Positions 1 through 7,596 of a DNA stretch of 40,273 nucleotides are shown piece by piece. Source of the DNA: Paludibacteraceae bacterium (GTDB lineage: Bacteria; Bacteroidota; Bacteroidia; Bacteroidales; Paludibacteraceae). Made by a program: the position numbers and the translations under genes. The stretch's first letter is position 1. Every line of letters starts with the position of its first letter. Where the stretch lies: assembly GCA_017961765.1 (NCBI GenBank), contig JAGCWQ010000236.1, positions 1 to 40,273 of the forward strand. The letters are read 5' to 3'. The notes beneath the pieces were generated by a model. It saw only the letters and a program-made list of their open reading frames with translations, made no database searches and had not been told where the DNA came from.

Positions 1-161
1 AATATATACTTTTTTCTATTTACACTCCAAATTAGTAGGTTTTATTTTAGGTTAAAATTTGATTGTTTTACGCAACAAAAACTATAAAAATTAAAATACA
101 AAGCGATTATGAACACAGAATACAAACATAACAGCAATATCCAAAATACCAACCTACCAAT
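1..161. other. AT-rich intergenic region, no gene seen
   Basis: This stretch is very AT-rich and has no convincing coding frame or RNA gene. It leads into the promoter of the PLP enzyme gene. Any gene upstream of it lies outside the window. Confidence 0.6.
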
Positions 162-192
162 TTTGAAGGTTTATAAATCTTGCGTACCTTTG
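162..192 (+). promoter_or_regulatory. Bacteroidetes-type promoter of the PLP enzyme gene
   Basis: TTTG at 162-165 is followed after 19 bp by TACCTTTG at 185-192, an almost ideal -33/-7 pair for the Bacteroidetes primary sigma factor. Transcription should begin near 198. This argues against the upstream in-frame ATG at 180, which would not be transcribed, and supports the ATG at 339. The leader of about 140 nt holds a small hairpin (CTCATTA at about 204 pairing with TAATGAG). Confidence 0.75.
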
Positions 193-338
193 CAAAGGAT
201 TCGCTCATTACCCTCTTAATAATGAGACGTGTTTTAAAGACATCCTCACCTAACAAAGAACCCTTACAAGAGAAGACGTATCCAAAATCAACAAATAACC
301 GCAAAAAATTAGGACAATTAAAAACAGGACAGAAGAAT

Positions 339-1520
339 ATGGAAAAAGAGACAAAAAGAGTACACACATATTTAGGGAAAGAAGATTCATTCGGAGGTCT
401 AAACATGCCGATCTACCATTCGGCAGCCTTCGGTTTCCCTTCGGCAAAAGCCATGGCAGACGCCTTCGTGGGGAGGTCGAACGCCCCCACCTATTCACGC
501 GTGGCCAACCCCACCGTTACCTTCTTCGAAGAACGAGTGAAGCAACTCAGTGGAGCAAAAAACGTCTTCGCCTTCAACTCGGGCATGGCCGCCATAAGCA
601 ACACTTTGATTGCCTTGACAGCAAGCGGAAAGAACATCGTGACCTCCGCCCACCTTTTCGGCAACACAGTCTCGTTGCTAAAAAACACCCTGGGAAGGTT
701 CGGTGTGGAGACTCGGTTCGTCGATCTTCTTGACACGGAAGCGGTTGCAGCCGCCATCGACGAGAACACCTCCTTCGTCTTCTTGGAGATTATCACCAAC
801 CCGCAAATGGAAGTGGCAGACCTTCGAAGCCTCTCTGCCATCACCCACGAGAAGAAAATCCCTCTCATAGCGGACACTACGATCATTCCCTTCACACAAT
901 TCAGCGCATCCGAATTGGGAGTTGACATCGAAGTCCTCTCCAGCACCAAATACATCTCAGGAAGCGCTAGCTCCTTGGGCGGACTGGTAATCGACTACGG
1001 TCATTTTCCGCAACTCTACGGAAGCCTGAAATTCGAACTGCTCTACAACCTTGGCAGCTACATGACTCCGCAAGTCGCCTTCATGCAGACGCTCGGATTG
1101 GAGACGGTTGACCTCCGATACCAAATGCAGGCAAGCAACGCCCTCGAATTGGCGAAACGCCTAAAGAACGTACCAGAGATCAAGGACGTAAACTACGTGG
1201 GACTTGAAGACAATCCTTTCCACGAACTGGCAAAGGCTCAATTTGGCGGCACCTACGGGGCAATGTTGACCATCGACCTGGAAGACAAACAGAAATGCTA
1301 CGACTTCATCGACAATCTCCAGCTCATCAGCCGCGCCACCAACCTCTTCGACAGCAAATCATTGGCCATCCACCCTGCCTCCACCATCTTCGGTTCCTTC
1401 GCAGGATCGCAACGAAGGGCAATGAACGTCCGAGACAACACCATCCGACTGAGCGTCGGCATGGAATCCGTCAACGACCTATTCGAGGATATCATCCAAG
1501 CCTTGCGGACAGAAAGATAA
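339..1520 (+). CDS. Cys/Met-metabolism PLP-dependent enzyme (O-acetylhomoserine sulfhydrylase / gamma-lyase family)
   Basis: A 393-residue fold-type I PLP enzyme of the trans-sulfuration family. Members make or break C-S bonds at the gamma carbon, for example O-acetylhomoserine plus sulfide to homocysteine, or methionine gamma-elimination. The Schiff-base lysine is K204 in SSTKYISG. D179 in LIAD should contact the pyridine nitrogen. Y52 in TYSR and SGMAA (81-85) fit the phosphate and cofactor site. Length matches the ~390-430 usual for the family. The in-frame ATG at 180 would add 53 low-complexity residues upstream of the predicted transcription start, so 339 is preferred. The loop after the lysine (SGSASSLGG) differs from the H-G-rich loop remembered for classical MetY. 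The exact reaction (sulfhydrylase, cystathionine gamma-synthase or gamma-lyase) therefore cannot be fixed from sequence. It appears monocistronic. Confidence 0.85.
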   Translation: MEKETKRVHTYLGKEDSFGGLNMPIYHSAAFGFPSAKAMADAFVGRSNAPTYSRVANPTVTFFEERVKQLSGAKNVFAFNSGMAAISNTLIALTASGKNIVTSAHLFGNTVSLLKNTLGRFGVETRFVDLLDTEAVAAAIDENTSFVFLEIITNPQMEVADLRSLSAITHEKKIPLIADTTIIPFTQFSASELGVDIEVLSSTKYISGSASSLGGLVIDYGHFPQLYGSLKFELLYNLGSYMTPQVAFMQTLGLETVDLRYQMQASNALELAKRLKNVPEIKDVNYVGLEDNPFHELAKAQFGGTYGAMLTIDLEDKQKCYDFIDNLQLISRATNLFDSKSLAIHPASTIFGSFAGSQRRAMNVRDNTIRLSVGMESVNDLFEDIIQALRTER

Positions 1521-1527
1521 TGGCAAC

Positions 1528-1612
1528 TGGGGATGTGCACAAAGCACATTTCCACCAACTTTCAAGGGTTTGAAAAAACAGATTTTCATGGACAAGGGGT
1601 TCAACATCCCCA
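1528..1612. repeat. Nested inverted repeats after the PLP enzyme gene
   Basis: TGGGGATGT (1528-1536) is the reverse complement of ACATCCCCA (1604-1612). Inside it a tight hairpin, ATGTGC (1533-1538) with GCACAT (1544-1549), shares bases with the left arm, so the two pairings exclude each other. No strong T-tract follows either. It may be a weak terminator or chance. Confidence 0.35.
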
Positions 1613-1621
1613 AAATCTTGC

Positions 1622-1629
1622 TACATTTG
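1622..1629 (+). promoter_or_regulatory. -7 box (TACATTTG) of the small lipoprotein gene
   Basis: TACATTTG matches the Bacteroidetes -7 consensus and lies about 30 bp before the chosen ATG at 1659. No good TTTG -33 element is visible at the right distance. Confidence 0.5.
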
Positions 1630-1658
1630 TCCTTAGCATAATCATAAAAACGACTAGC

Positions 1659-2165
1659 ATGAAAAAAATTTTTTACATTCTCTCACTTTTTGCCGTATGT
1701 GCCTGCACCAACACTCCTGGCAAGGGATCTGCGGACAATGCGGATAACGAATCGAGCTACACGGAATCGAACGAAGAGGGCCTGCCCACCTGCAAAGAAT
1801 ACATGGAGGAACTGGCCAAAGGATTTGCCGAAGCCGTGGAGAAGCATGATTTACAGAAAGCCATGACCTATCTTTCTCCTAGATACGTAAAAGAGCAACA
1901 CGACGATTTCTTAGGAGGAAGAACCGAGCAATTCATCTCAGAACTTCTTGGTGGAACTCTTCCTGATGGTTCCTTCCGCTGTCCTCGCATAAGCGAAATT
2001 GTCAGCGTCGAAGTCCTAAACGCAGACTGTCCCGAAGAAGGAGATCCCTTTGCGTACTTTCAAATAAAATTGAAAGGAGGAGAAATCATTTACGTCACAC
2101 TTGAAACACAAGACGAGAATACAAAAAATGGCTATCTTCCTTTGTTTGTGGGAGGTGTAGGATGA
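1659..2165 (+). CDS. Small putative lipoprotein, function unknown
   Basis: A 168-residue protein. The N-terminus has two lysines, a hydrophobic stretch and a lipobox-like VCAC with the acceptor cysteine at about residue 16, so a lipid-anchored envelope protein is likely. A polar acidic linker follows (residues ~18-42), then a helical segment (EYMEELAKGFAEAVEKHDL) and a mixed alpha/beta region that could be a small NTF2-like fold; that last point is a guess. Starting at ATG 1659 puts the signal peptide at the N-terminus, while the longer frame from 1533 would bury it. I do not recognise a named family. It has its own -7 box and shares a convergent terminator with the beta-barrel gene. Confidence 0.7.
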   Translation: MKKIFYILSLFAVCACTNTPGKGSADNADNESSYTESNEEGLPTCKEYMEELAKGFAEAVEKHDLQKAMTYLSPRYVKEQHDDFLGGRTEQFISELLGGTLPDGSFRCPRISEIVSVEVLNADCPEEGDPFAYFQIKLKGGEIIYVTLETQDENTKNGYLPLFVGGVG

Positions 2166-2191
2166 AAGAAACAATCCAAAGAACAAACAAT

Positions 2192-2226
2192 AAAAAAATC
2201 CCTGCACCGAAGTGTGGGGATTTTTT
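2192..2226. terminator. Bidirectional intrinsic terminator
   Basis: ATCCC (2198-2202) and GCAC pair across a CGAA loop with GTGT and GGGAT, flanked by seven A on the left and six T on the right. It therefore reads as an intrinsic terminator on both strands, serving the lipoprotein gene (+) and the beta-barrel gene (-). Confidence 0.85.
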
Positions 2227-2303
2227 ATTTAGTATTCATTTTCGACTTATACGTTTCTGAATCCGAATGTTCGAAACGCCACGAAAAACGATTCAAGATT
2301 TCA

Positions 2304-2861
2304 TCAGAAGTTGATGGAGAAATTGTAGGACGAAGTACGTCCGTTTCCATCGTTGAACAACGTCGTCAAACCATAGTAGTAACTGGCGTTGATGGATATT
2401 TTATTCATCAAACGGATGGATGTTCCACCCGTCAATCCGGCTTGGCTTCTATTCACCTTAGCGTCTGTATTTTGGTCTGTCACGGAAATGAATTGTTCGA
2501 AAGTCACACCGCCATAGAGGTTCATGCCGATGATTTCATTGTCAAAGAGGTCATAACCCACCGTTACAGGAACGGCAACGGAGGTGGATCTGAAACCACC
2601 ACCCTCGGCACGGTACTCGCCCCACTTGAAATCGATGCCGGGATAGAGGAACAACTTCTTCTTGTCGTCCAAATAGAACTTATAACCTGTTCCCACATAA
2701 CCCGTATAACTCTTGCGACCATCCACATCGTGGACTTCCACACCACCGTGTGCATTTTTAATCAATTCTATCAACACATCCTTTCCATCCGTCTTAGCCG
2801 AGACGGAGAAGAACGTCAAGAAGAGAAGGCAAAAAGGGATAAAAATCTTCATTCTATTCAT
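2304..2861 (-). CDS. Outer-membrane beta-barrel protein, porin-like
   Basis: A 185-residue secreted protein with a clear signal peptide (hydrophobic residues 5-20, cleavage likely after SVSA at 22). The mature part is made of alternating amphipathic strands rich in Gly, Tyr and Phe (GYVGTGYKFYL, KLFLYPGIDFKWGEY, SVAVPVTVGYDLF, IGMNLYGGVTFEQF). It ends with Phe (NFSINF), the usual last residue of outer-membrane barrels recognised by BamA. The size suggests an 8-stranded barrel of the general Bacteroidetes OMP beta-barrel type. No ligand can be inferred. It starts 3 nt after the VanZ-like gene ends, so the two are probably co-transcribed. Confidence 0.75.
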   Translation of the reverse strand: MNRMKIFIPFCLLFLTFFSVSAKTDGKDVLIELIKNAHGGVEVHDVDGRKSYTGYVGTGYKFYLDDKKKLFLYPGIDFKWGEYRAEGGGFRSTSVAVPVTVGYDLFDNEIIGMNLYGGVTFEQFISVTDQNTDAKVNRSQAGLTGGTSIRLMNKISINASYYYGLTTLFNDGNGRTSSYNFSINF

Positions 2862-2864
2862 ATC

Positions 2865-3251
2865 TTACCATTGTTTCACGAAACGAGGCATGAAAGCCTT
2901 CGACAAGAGATAACCGATGACTACACCTAGAGAATCGGCCAACCAATCCAACCATTCGCCTGAGCGAGGAGGAAAGAAGTTCTCTTGCAATATCTCAATC
3001 AATCCTCCATAGAGAATCGGAAAAACAACCGCCATGACAATCATCCTTTTAGAGGTGAACGGCACCCCTATCCGATAGTGGTCGAAACAGAGTGCACCGG
3101 CAAAACCCAAATACATGAGCAAATGAACGAACTTATCCATTCCCTCAAACGAAGGGACATGATCGACCGGCAACGTCCGTGCTATACAGAGATAAAAAAT
3201 AGTGATACCCACCACCCAGGACAATCCATAGAGACGGAAAAAACGCAACAT
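2865..3251 (-). CDS. VanZ-like small membrane protein
   Basis: A 128-residue integral membrane protein with about four hydrophobic segments (residues ~8-26, ~43-57, ~70-88, ~107-122). Family-typical features are DKFVHLLMYLGFAGALCF after the first helix, and an acidic E-x2-Q segment (LIEILQENFFPPRSGEWLDWLADSLGVVIG) before the last helix. VanZ-family proteins are named after a teicoplanin-resistance gene, but most members have no known role and nothing here suggests resistance. It lies 34 bp after the HAD phosphatase gene and 3 bp before the beta-barrel gene on the same strand, which suggests a three-gene transcript. Confidence 0.8.
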   Translation of the reverse strand: MLRFFRLYGLSWVVGITIFYLCIARTLPVDHVPSFEGMDKFVHLLMYLGFAGALCFDHYRIGVPFTSKRMIVMAVVFPILYGGLIEILQENFFPPRSGEWLDWLADSLGVVIGYLLSKAFMPRFVKQW

Positions 3252-3285
3252 ACTTAAGTTAAAAATTAAGAGTTAAAAGTTAGAA
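3252..3285. repeat. AT-rich short repeat between genes
   Basis: The short gap contains reiterated TTAAAAnTTA/AGTTAAAAGTT-like units. Such AT-rich repeats are common between Bacteroidetes genes. No clear terminator is present, so read-through from the HAD gene into the VanZ gene is plausible. Confidence 0.4.
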
Positions 3286-4095
3286 TCAATTGAAAATAAA
3301 CTCATTGACAACAGAAGCCACGCCATCCTCGTCGTTGGTCAACGTCACGTAATCGGCCGACTCCTTCACAATCGGCTGGGCATTACCCATGGCAACCCCC
3401 AAACCTGCATATTTTATCATGGACAAATCATTGAATCCGTCGCCACAAGCAATCATCTCGTCCTTGCTCAGACCGAGATAATCAAGCAACTTGCCCAACG
3501 AGTAGGCCTTGTCGATATTCTGAGGCATGATTTCCAAGAAGAAAGGCTCTGAACGGTAAACATTCAGACGGTCGCCAAACGCCTCGTTCACCTCCTTCTC
3601 TACCGTGGCCAAATAGTTGCCCTCGCCCACCATCAAACACTTAGGGACAGGATCCTTGATTGTCTCCACGAAGTTGTCCACCTTGACGACAGGCATCTGG
3701 TTGATACGAGCCTCAATCTCCACATATTCATCATCCACTATCTCCGAAACGATGGAATCTCCCTGATAAGAAACGATGGGAAGACCATATTTACGGGAAG
3801 ACTGGTAGAGCGAAGAGACCTCCTCCATGGGAAGTTCCTTACGATAAATCACCTCCTTCGTCTCATAATTGGTCACCACGGCACCGTTGAAAGAGAGGAC
3901 ATAGCCGCCGAAACGATCCAATTCCAATTCATCAGCCAAAGGCTTGATACCTTGAGTAGGACGACCGGAAGCCAAAACGACCTTTACTCCCTTCTTTTGT
4001 GCGCCAAGCAATGCTCTTTTTGTAGCAGGGGATATCTGTTTTTTCGAATTCGTAAGTGTTCCGTCTATATCTAACACTAAAACTTTATATGACAT
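3286..4095 (-). CDS. Cof-type HAD-IIB family phosphatase
   Basis: A 269-residue cytosolic haloacid dehalogenase-type hydrolase of the Cof/YidA group, which dephosphorylates sugar phosphates and other small metabolites. All four motifs are present: motif I LDIDGTLTN with nucleophile D9 and D11, motif II ASGRP (S43), motif III lysine in NIDKAYSLG, and motif IV CGDGFNDLSM for Mg2+. The IIB cap lies roughly at residues 85-190. Length is standard. The substrate cannot be told from sequence. A -7-like element sits ~30 bp upstream. The gene heads a likely transcript with the VanZ-like and beta-barrel genes. Confidence 0.92.
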   Translation of the reverse strand: MSYKVLVLDIDGTLTNSKKQISPATKRALLGAQKKGVKVVLASGRPTQGIKPLADELELDRFGGYVLSFNGAVVTNYETKEVIYRKELPMEEVSSLYQSSRKYGLPIVSYQGDSIVSEIVDDEYVEIEARINQMPVVKVDNFVETIKDPVPKCLMVGEGNYLATVEKEVNEAFGDRLNVYRSEPFFLEIMPQNIDKAYSLGKLLDYLGLSKDEMIACGDGFNDLSMIKYAGLGVAMGNAQPIVKESADYVTLTNDEDGVASVVNEFIFN

Positions 4096-4124
4096 ACGCG
4101 AACAGACTAATTAACCATTTGGTA

Positions 4125-4132
4125 CAAAGGTA
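4125..4132 (-). promoter_or_regulatory. -7 box of the HAD gene
   Basis: On the minus strand this reads TACCTTTG, ~30 bp before the start codon at 4095. A matching -33 element at standard spacing is not obvious. Confidence 0.55.
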
Positions 4133-4233
4133 CAAAAAAATTAAAACGAAGTTGTTTCTTTATGTCAATATATTACAAGACACGACATTTTCATTAAATC
4201 AGGCATGCGCCGACTAGGGTGCAAAGTTCTTCC

Positions 4234-4926
4234 CTACTCGCCTTCTTGGATGACTTGGATATATCCATAAAGTGAATTCTTGTCCACAATAGCAATCCAA
4301 ATGGAGCGGTTGGAACCTTTGTTCGGTTCGACGGTGACGAAGATGTTATTATCCGTTTGTGACTTCACCTTGATCCAATCCACGAAAATGTCCTTCAAAT
4401 CGACGACGCTATCCTCAGAGACAACAGGTACGGCTTCCTGATCGATGCAGCGTTTCACTATTCGCACAGGCTTTCCCTCTTCATCCAACAGACAAGGCTG
4501 ATAGTCGTGCAACGAGTCACGGAACGATTTGACATTAGGGTACAACGCATCGCAAGAGCATTGGAATGTTCCGCCCTCCTTCGGAACATTCAGCTGAAGG
4601 TCTCTAAAATACCTACAAGAATCATAAACAAACGAGATATAGTCAGGATCATTAATATCTCCATCGGTCTGAATGCAAGATGACATGTTGGCCGAGATAG
4701 TGGCAACACCAGCCGCCAAACCCACTATCTTTATCGCATTGCCCGCCCTTTTCCGCAAGGAGAGTTGTTGCTCTATGTAGCGGGTTTCCGACTCGCATTT
4801 AGGACAAGTGCCCATACAATCGCCCTCATGGTGACACTCCTTAGGGTTATATACTATGCCGTTTTCATCGGCGAGCTGTTGTCTAATCTGCTTCAAGAGA
4901 TTGCAAATATCTTTTCCTGTTCCCAT
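4234..4926 (-). CDS. Cys-knuckle membrane protein with BACON-like C-terminal domain
   Basis: A 230-residue protein in two parts. Residues 1-60 form a helical, cysteine-rich N-terminus: C31, C37, C41 and C44 in CHHEGDCMGTCPKC could bind a metal. A similar N-terminal block recurs in other Bacteroidales proteins, as far as I remember. A hydrophobic stretch follows (about 64-80), probably a membrane segment, ending in a cysteine (SANMSSC) that resembles a lipobox. Residues ~108-230 look like a BACON domain: LNVPKEGGTFQCSC, then DWIKVKSQ, then VTVEPNKGSNRSIWIAI, then IQVIQEGE. BACON domains are Bacteroidetes beta-sandwiches usually found on outer-surface glycan-handling proteins. Joining one to an N-terminal Cys knuckle is unusual. 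The gene has its own promoter-like element and appears monocistronic. Function unknown. Confidence 0.7.
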   Translation of the reverse strand: MGTGKDICNLLKQIRQQLADENGIVYNPKECHHEGDCMGTCPKCESETRYIEQQLSLRKRAGNAIKIVGLAAGVATISANMSSCIQTDGDINDPDYISFVYDSCRYFRDLQLNVPKEGGTFQCSCDALYPNVKSFRDSLHDYQPCLLDEEGKPVRIVKRCIDQEAVPVVSEDSVVDLKDIFVDWIKVKSQTDNNIFVTVEPNKGSNRSIWIAIVDKNSLYGYIQVIQEGE

Positions 4927-4968
4927 ATGATAGAAATCTATTTACCTTACGGAACCGTCCATAAAGCG

Positions 4969-5028
4969 AAACCGCATCGGTTTTAATATTATTTTTGCAA
5001 ATATAACTAATTAAAGTCAAACGGCAAG
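4969..5028 (-). promoter_or_regulatory. Promoter region and leader palindrome of the BACON-like gene
   Basis: On the minus strand TATATTTG (4998-5005) is preceded, 19 bp further upstream, by CTTG (5025-5028). Transcription should begin near 4991. AAACCG (4969-4974) and CGGTTT (4978-4983) form a perfect hairpin with a 3-nt loop just inside the transcript. Confidence 0.5.
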
Positions 5029-5157
5029 GCGAATCAGAAGAATAACGACCACAACAAGGGCAAATTCATAGTAATACAATAAAATTTGTCTCTTTGTTAA
5101 AAGCAAATCGCCGATTGAGGCCCAATAAATTTATAACAGATTCCGATCTCTATATAT

Positions 5158-5165
5158 TAACTTTG
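5158..5165 (+). promoter_or_regulatory. -7 box of the secreted T9SS cargo gene
   Basis: TAACTTTG matches the Bacteroidetes -7 box. The transcript would begin near 5171, giving a structured leader of ~90 nt before the ATG at 5260. Confidence 0.5.
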
Positions 5166-5170
5166 CACCG

Positions 5171-5241
5171 CCAAAGTTGGTAGCCCGCACAATGACCTCT
5201 ACGGGTTATCTGCTTTTTACAAATTGAATTTACAGAGGTCA
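5171..5241 (+). promoter_or_regulatory. Structured 5' leader with alternative hairpins
   Basis: Three complementary pairs sit in the leader: CCAA (5171-5174) with TTGG (5177-5180); TAGCCCG (5181-5187) with CGGGTTA (5202-5208, one G-U pair), followed by CTGCTTTTTAC; and TGACCTCT (5193-5200) with AGAGGTCA (5234-5241). The second and third overlap and exclude each other. The second, followed by T residues, resembles an intrinsic terminator. This layout would suit an attenuator, but it matches no riboswitch class I know. Confidence 0.4.
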
Positions 5242-5259
5242 CTTAAAAAACATAATGAG

Positions 5260-6177
5260 ATGAAATTTTTATTGAAGGTTCTACTTTTAGGATTGGGAGT
5301 ACACGGCATGGAATGTTCCGCGCAAACCGTTAGCGGAAATATCAGTGGGTATGATTTTGTGGATCTTGGATTGCCAAACGGTGTAAAATGGGCGACTTAT
5401 AATGTAGGAGCGACAAAGCCCGAGGAATACGGCAATCATTTTGCGTGGGGCGAAACCGAGCCGAAAAATGACTATAGTTGGAAGACGTACAAATGGTGCA
5501 AAGGTAGCCAGTACGACCTAACCAAGTATTGTTCAAGCAGCGACTACGGCACAGTTGACAAGAAGACGACTTTGGAAGCAGAAGATGATGCCGCCACAAA
5601 AAATTGGGGCAATAACTGGAGGATGCCAACTGCAAAAGAAGCCAAGGATATGAAAGAGGGCTGTACATGGGAGTGGACGGATGATTTCAACGGTAGTGGC
5701 ATTGCCGGCCGAATAGGCACCTCAAAAACTAACGGCAACATCATCTTCCTGCCTGCCTCCGGTTACCGAGAAGACAAGAAGTCGAGCTACGGAGGCAATA
5801 GCGCTAACTATTGGATGTCCTCTCTATATTGGGACTCATTCACTGCATATGACCTTGAGTTCTCCAAAAGTATCAACATCGCCTTACGCTGCGACAACCG
5901 CTATATGGGTTATAGCGTTCGCGCAGTTTCAACCAAAAATGCCACTGGAGTTCCAACCATCAGCAACCAAGCACTGCAAGTTTACACGGAAAACGGAGCC
6001 ATCCACATCAACAACGCACAAGCGAATGCCTCCATACAGGTAAGTGACCTGAATGGCAAAGTTGTGACATCTGCAACTACTGATTGCCACGGAAATTCCA
6101 CCATCACGCTTCCTGATTCAAAAGGTGCTTTTGTCATTACGGTTAGAGGCCAATCCACCAAGGTTATCATTAAGTAA
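5260..6177 (+). CDS. Secreted protein with DLGLPNG-type domain and T9SS type A-like sorting domain
   Basis: A 305-residue exported protein. The signal peptide spans residues 1-21 (cleavage CSA|Q22, exposing Gln). Residues ~28-225 hold a domain common in Bacteroidales surface proteins and in the Fibrobacter major paralogous proteins. Its landmarks are DFVDLGLPNGVKWATYNVGA, FAWGETEPK, DDAATKNWGNNWRMPT, IIFLPASGYR, YWMSS and SVRAVS. The last ~70 residues form a canonical T9SS type A sorting domain: an early VYTENG, then IQVSDLNGKVV, then a short VIIK end. The protein should cross the outer membrane through T9SS and be cleaved there or attached to the surface. The true start is ATG 5260: the upstream TTG at 5224 would precede the signal peptide. 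A strong terminator follows. Its ligand is unknown. Confidence 0.8.
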   Translation: MKFLLKVLLLGLGVHGMECSAQTVSGNISGYDFVDLGLPNGVKWATYNVGATKPEEYGNHFAWGETEPKNDYSWKTYKWCKGSQYDLTKYCSSSDYGTVDKKTTLEAEDDAATKNWGNNWRMPTAKEAKDMKEGCTWEWTDDFNGSGIAGRIGTSKTNGNIIFLPASGYREDKKSSYGGNSANYWMSSLYWDSFTAYDLEFSKSINIALRCDNRYMGYSVRAVSTKNATGVPTISNQALQVYTENGAIHINNAQANASIQVSDLNGKVVTSATTDCHGNSTITLPDSKGAFVITVRGQSTKVIIK

Positions 6178-6226
6178 ATGCTTGAATTCATGACGGTTGA
6201 CAGACCTCCATGATAAATCATACGGC

Positions 6227-6259
6227 AAAGCCATCGGACACTCCTCCGATGGCTTTTTT
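6227..6259 (+). terminator. Intrinsic terminator of the T9SS cargo gene
   Basis: AAAGCCATCGGA (6227-6238) pairs perfectly with TCCGATGGCTTT (6245-6256) across a 6-nt loop, and the T-run continues to 6259. Confidence 0.93.
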
Positions 6260-6428
6260 AATCCCAGATGTCCTTGGAGGGCCTTTGAGTTGTCTGACAC
6301 CTTCGTATCGCCTCTATTAGGGTCGCCTGCCATGGCTACCAAGCACTATGCACACAAACACCAGCCAACTTCTAACATTTTTTACACTCCTCTCTCCTAA
6401 TCCCTCTTACGTTTTGTCCAACTTTTAT

Positions 6429-6436
6429 TATCTTTG
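6429..6436 (+). promoter_or_regulatory. -7 box of trpS
   Basis: TATCTTTG matches the Bacteroidetes -7 box and lies ~28 bp before the trpS ATG. A TTTG at 6413-6416 is too close to be a normal -33 element. Confidence 0.55.
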
Positions 6437-6464
6437 TGGCATTATAACAATTAAAAGACAAAAA

Positions 6465-7454
6465 ATGAAAACAGTTGTCAGCGGCATACGCTCCACAGGT
6501 AACCTCCATTTGGGCAATTACTACGGAGCCCTTCGCAATTTCATACGGATGCAAGAGAACAACAGATGCTTCTTCTTCATCGCAGACTACCACTCCCTAA
6601 CCACTCACCCCGATCCCAACGATTTGTTTCCTCACGTTAAAAGTGTCTTGACAGAATATTTGGCAGCCGGACTCGACCCTGAGAAAGCAACCATCTTCAT
6701 CCAGAGCGATGTTCCCGAGGTAGTGGAACTTTACCTCATGCTCAATATGCATGCCTACTTAGGAGAGTTGGAGAAGACGACTTCTTTCAAGGACAAAGCC
6801 CGCAAGCAACCACAGAACGTCAACGCAGGACTGCTCACCTACCCTACTTTGATGGCAGCAGACATCCTGCTCCACAACGCCGACGAGGTACCTGTAGGAA
6901 AAGACCAAGAGCAACACTTGGAAATGACGAGAAACTTTGCAAAACGTTTCAACAACTTCTATAAGGTAGAATATTTCAAAGAGCCTGTTGCTTACAGTGA
7001 CGGAACTCAGATGATTAAGATTCCAGGATTGGACGGTAGCGGCAAGATGGGCAAATCAGAAGGCAACTGCATCTATCTGAACGACGATCCAAAGGTCATC
7101 GAGAAGAAGGTGAAAAAAGCGTTGACCGACGCAGGTCCTACGGAACCAAATTCTCCAAAGCCTGAATGCATCGAAAACTTGTTCACCATTATGAAGGTCG
7201 TATCCGCACCTGAGACCGTGGCCTACTTCGACGAGCAATGGAACAAATGCGAAATTCGCTACGGAGACATGAAGAAGCAATTGGCAGCCGACATCATTGC
7301 GGCAACTGAGCCTATCCGCGAACGCATCCGTGAAATCGACGCTCATCCAGAAATCCTCCGTCGCGCCGTGACGATAGGAAAAGAAAAGGCTCGTGAAAGC
7401 GCAGGAAAGACCATCCGCGAAGTACGTGAGATTATGGGATTCCGTTCCTTCTAA
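6465..7454 (+). CDS. trpS: Tryptophan--tRNA ligase
   Basis: A 329-residue class I aminoacyl-tRNA synthetase that charges tRNA-Trp using ATP. The HIGH motif appears as TGNLHLGNYYGA (residues 11-22) and the KMSKS loop as GSGKMGKSEGN. DRY-like substrate-pocket motifs are replaced by ADYHSLT, normal for TrpS. YPTLMAADILLHNADEVPVG is the highly conserved tryptophan-binding segment, ending in the GKDQEQHLE block. Length is standard (~330). The ATG at 6465 is preferred over 6348, because the extra 39 residues are unlike TrpS and lie upstream of the -7 box. Monocistronic, bounded by terminators on both sides. Confidence 0.97.
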   Translation: MKTVVSGIRSTGNLHLGNYYGALRNFIRMQENNRCFFFIADYHSLTTHPDPNDLFPHVKSVLTEYLAAGLDPEKATIFIQSDVPEVVELYLMLNMHAYLGELEKTTSFKDKARKQPQNVNAGLLTYPTLMAADILLHNADEVPVGKDQEQHLEMTRNFAKRFNNFYKVEYFKEPVAYSDGTQMIKIPGLDGSGKMGKSEGNCIYLNDDPKVIEKKVKKALTDAGPTEPNSPKPECIENLFTIMKVVSAPETVAYFDEQWNKCEIRYGDMKKQLAADIIAATEPIRERIREIDAHPEILRRAVTIGKEKARESAGKTIREVREIMGFRSF

Positions 7455-7472
7455 CAATCCCTTTTACTTCAT

Positions 7473-7510
7473 AAAAAAATCCGCAGTTCTATGAACTACG
7501 GATTTTTTTT
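7473..7510. terminator. Intrinsic terminator of trpS
   Basis: ATCCG and AGTTC (7479-7489) pair with GAACT and CGGAT (7493-7503), with seven A before and eight T after the stem. It would also work on the minus strand for the HEXXH gene that ends at 7597. Confidence 0.93.
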
Positions 7511-7596
7511 GCTTTATATCCAAGGGGCCACAAACCACTAATACAACATTCAACAACACTCCAAAACAAGCAGATGTTTCTACTCTTTATCTTCAT

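Noticed and set aside
193-338. SAM riboswitch upstream of the PLP enzyme gene
   Set aside because: I compared it from memory with the SAM-I and SAM-II cores. The conserved loops and pseudoknot bases are not present.
2214-2930. 238-codon plus-strand frame over the beta-barrel gene
   Set aside because: It runs antisense to a protein with a good signal peptide and C-terminal Phe, and it starts inside the terminator.
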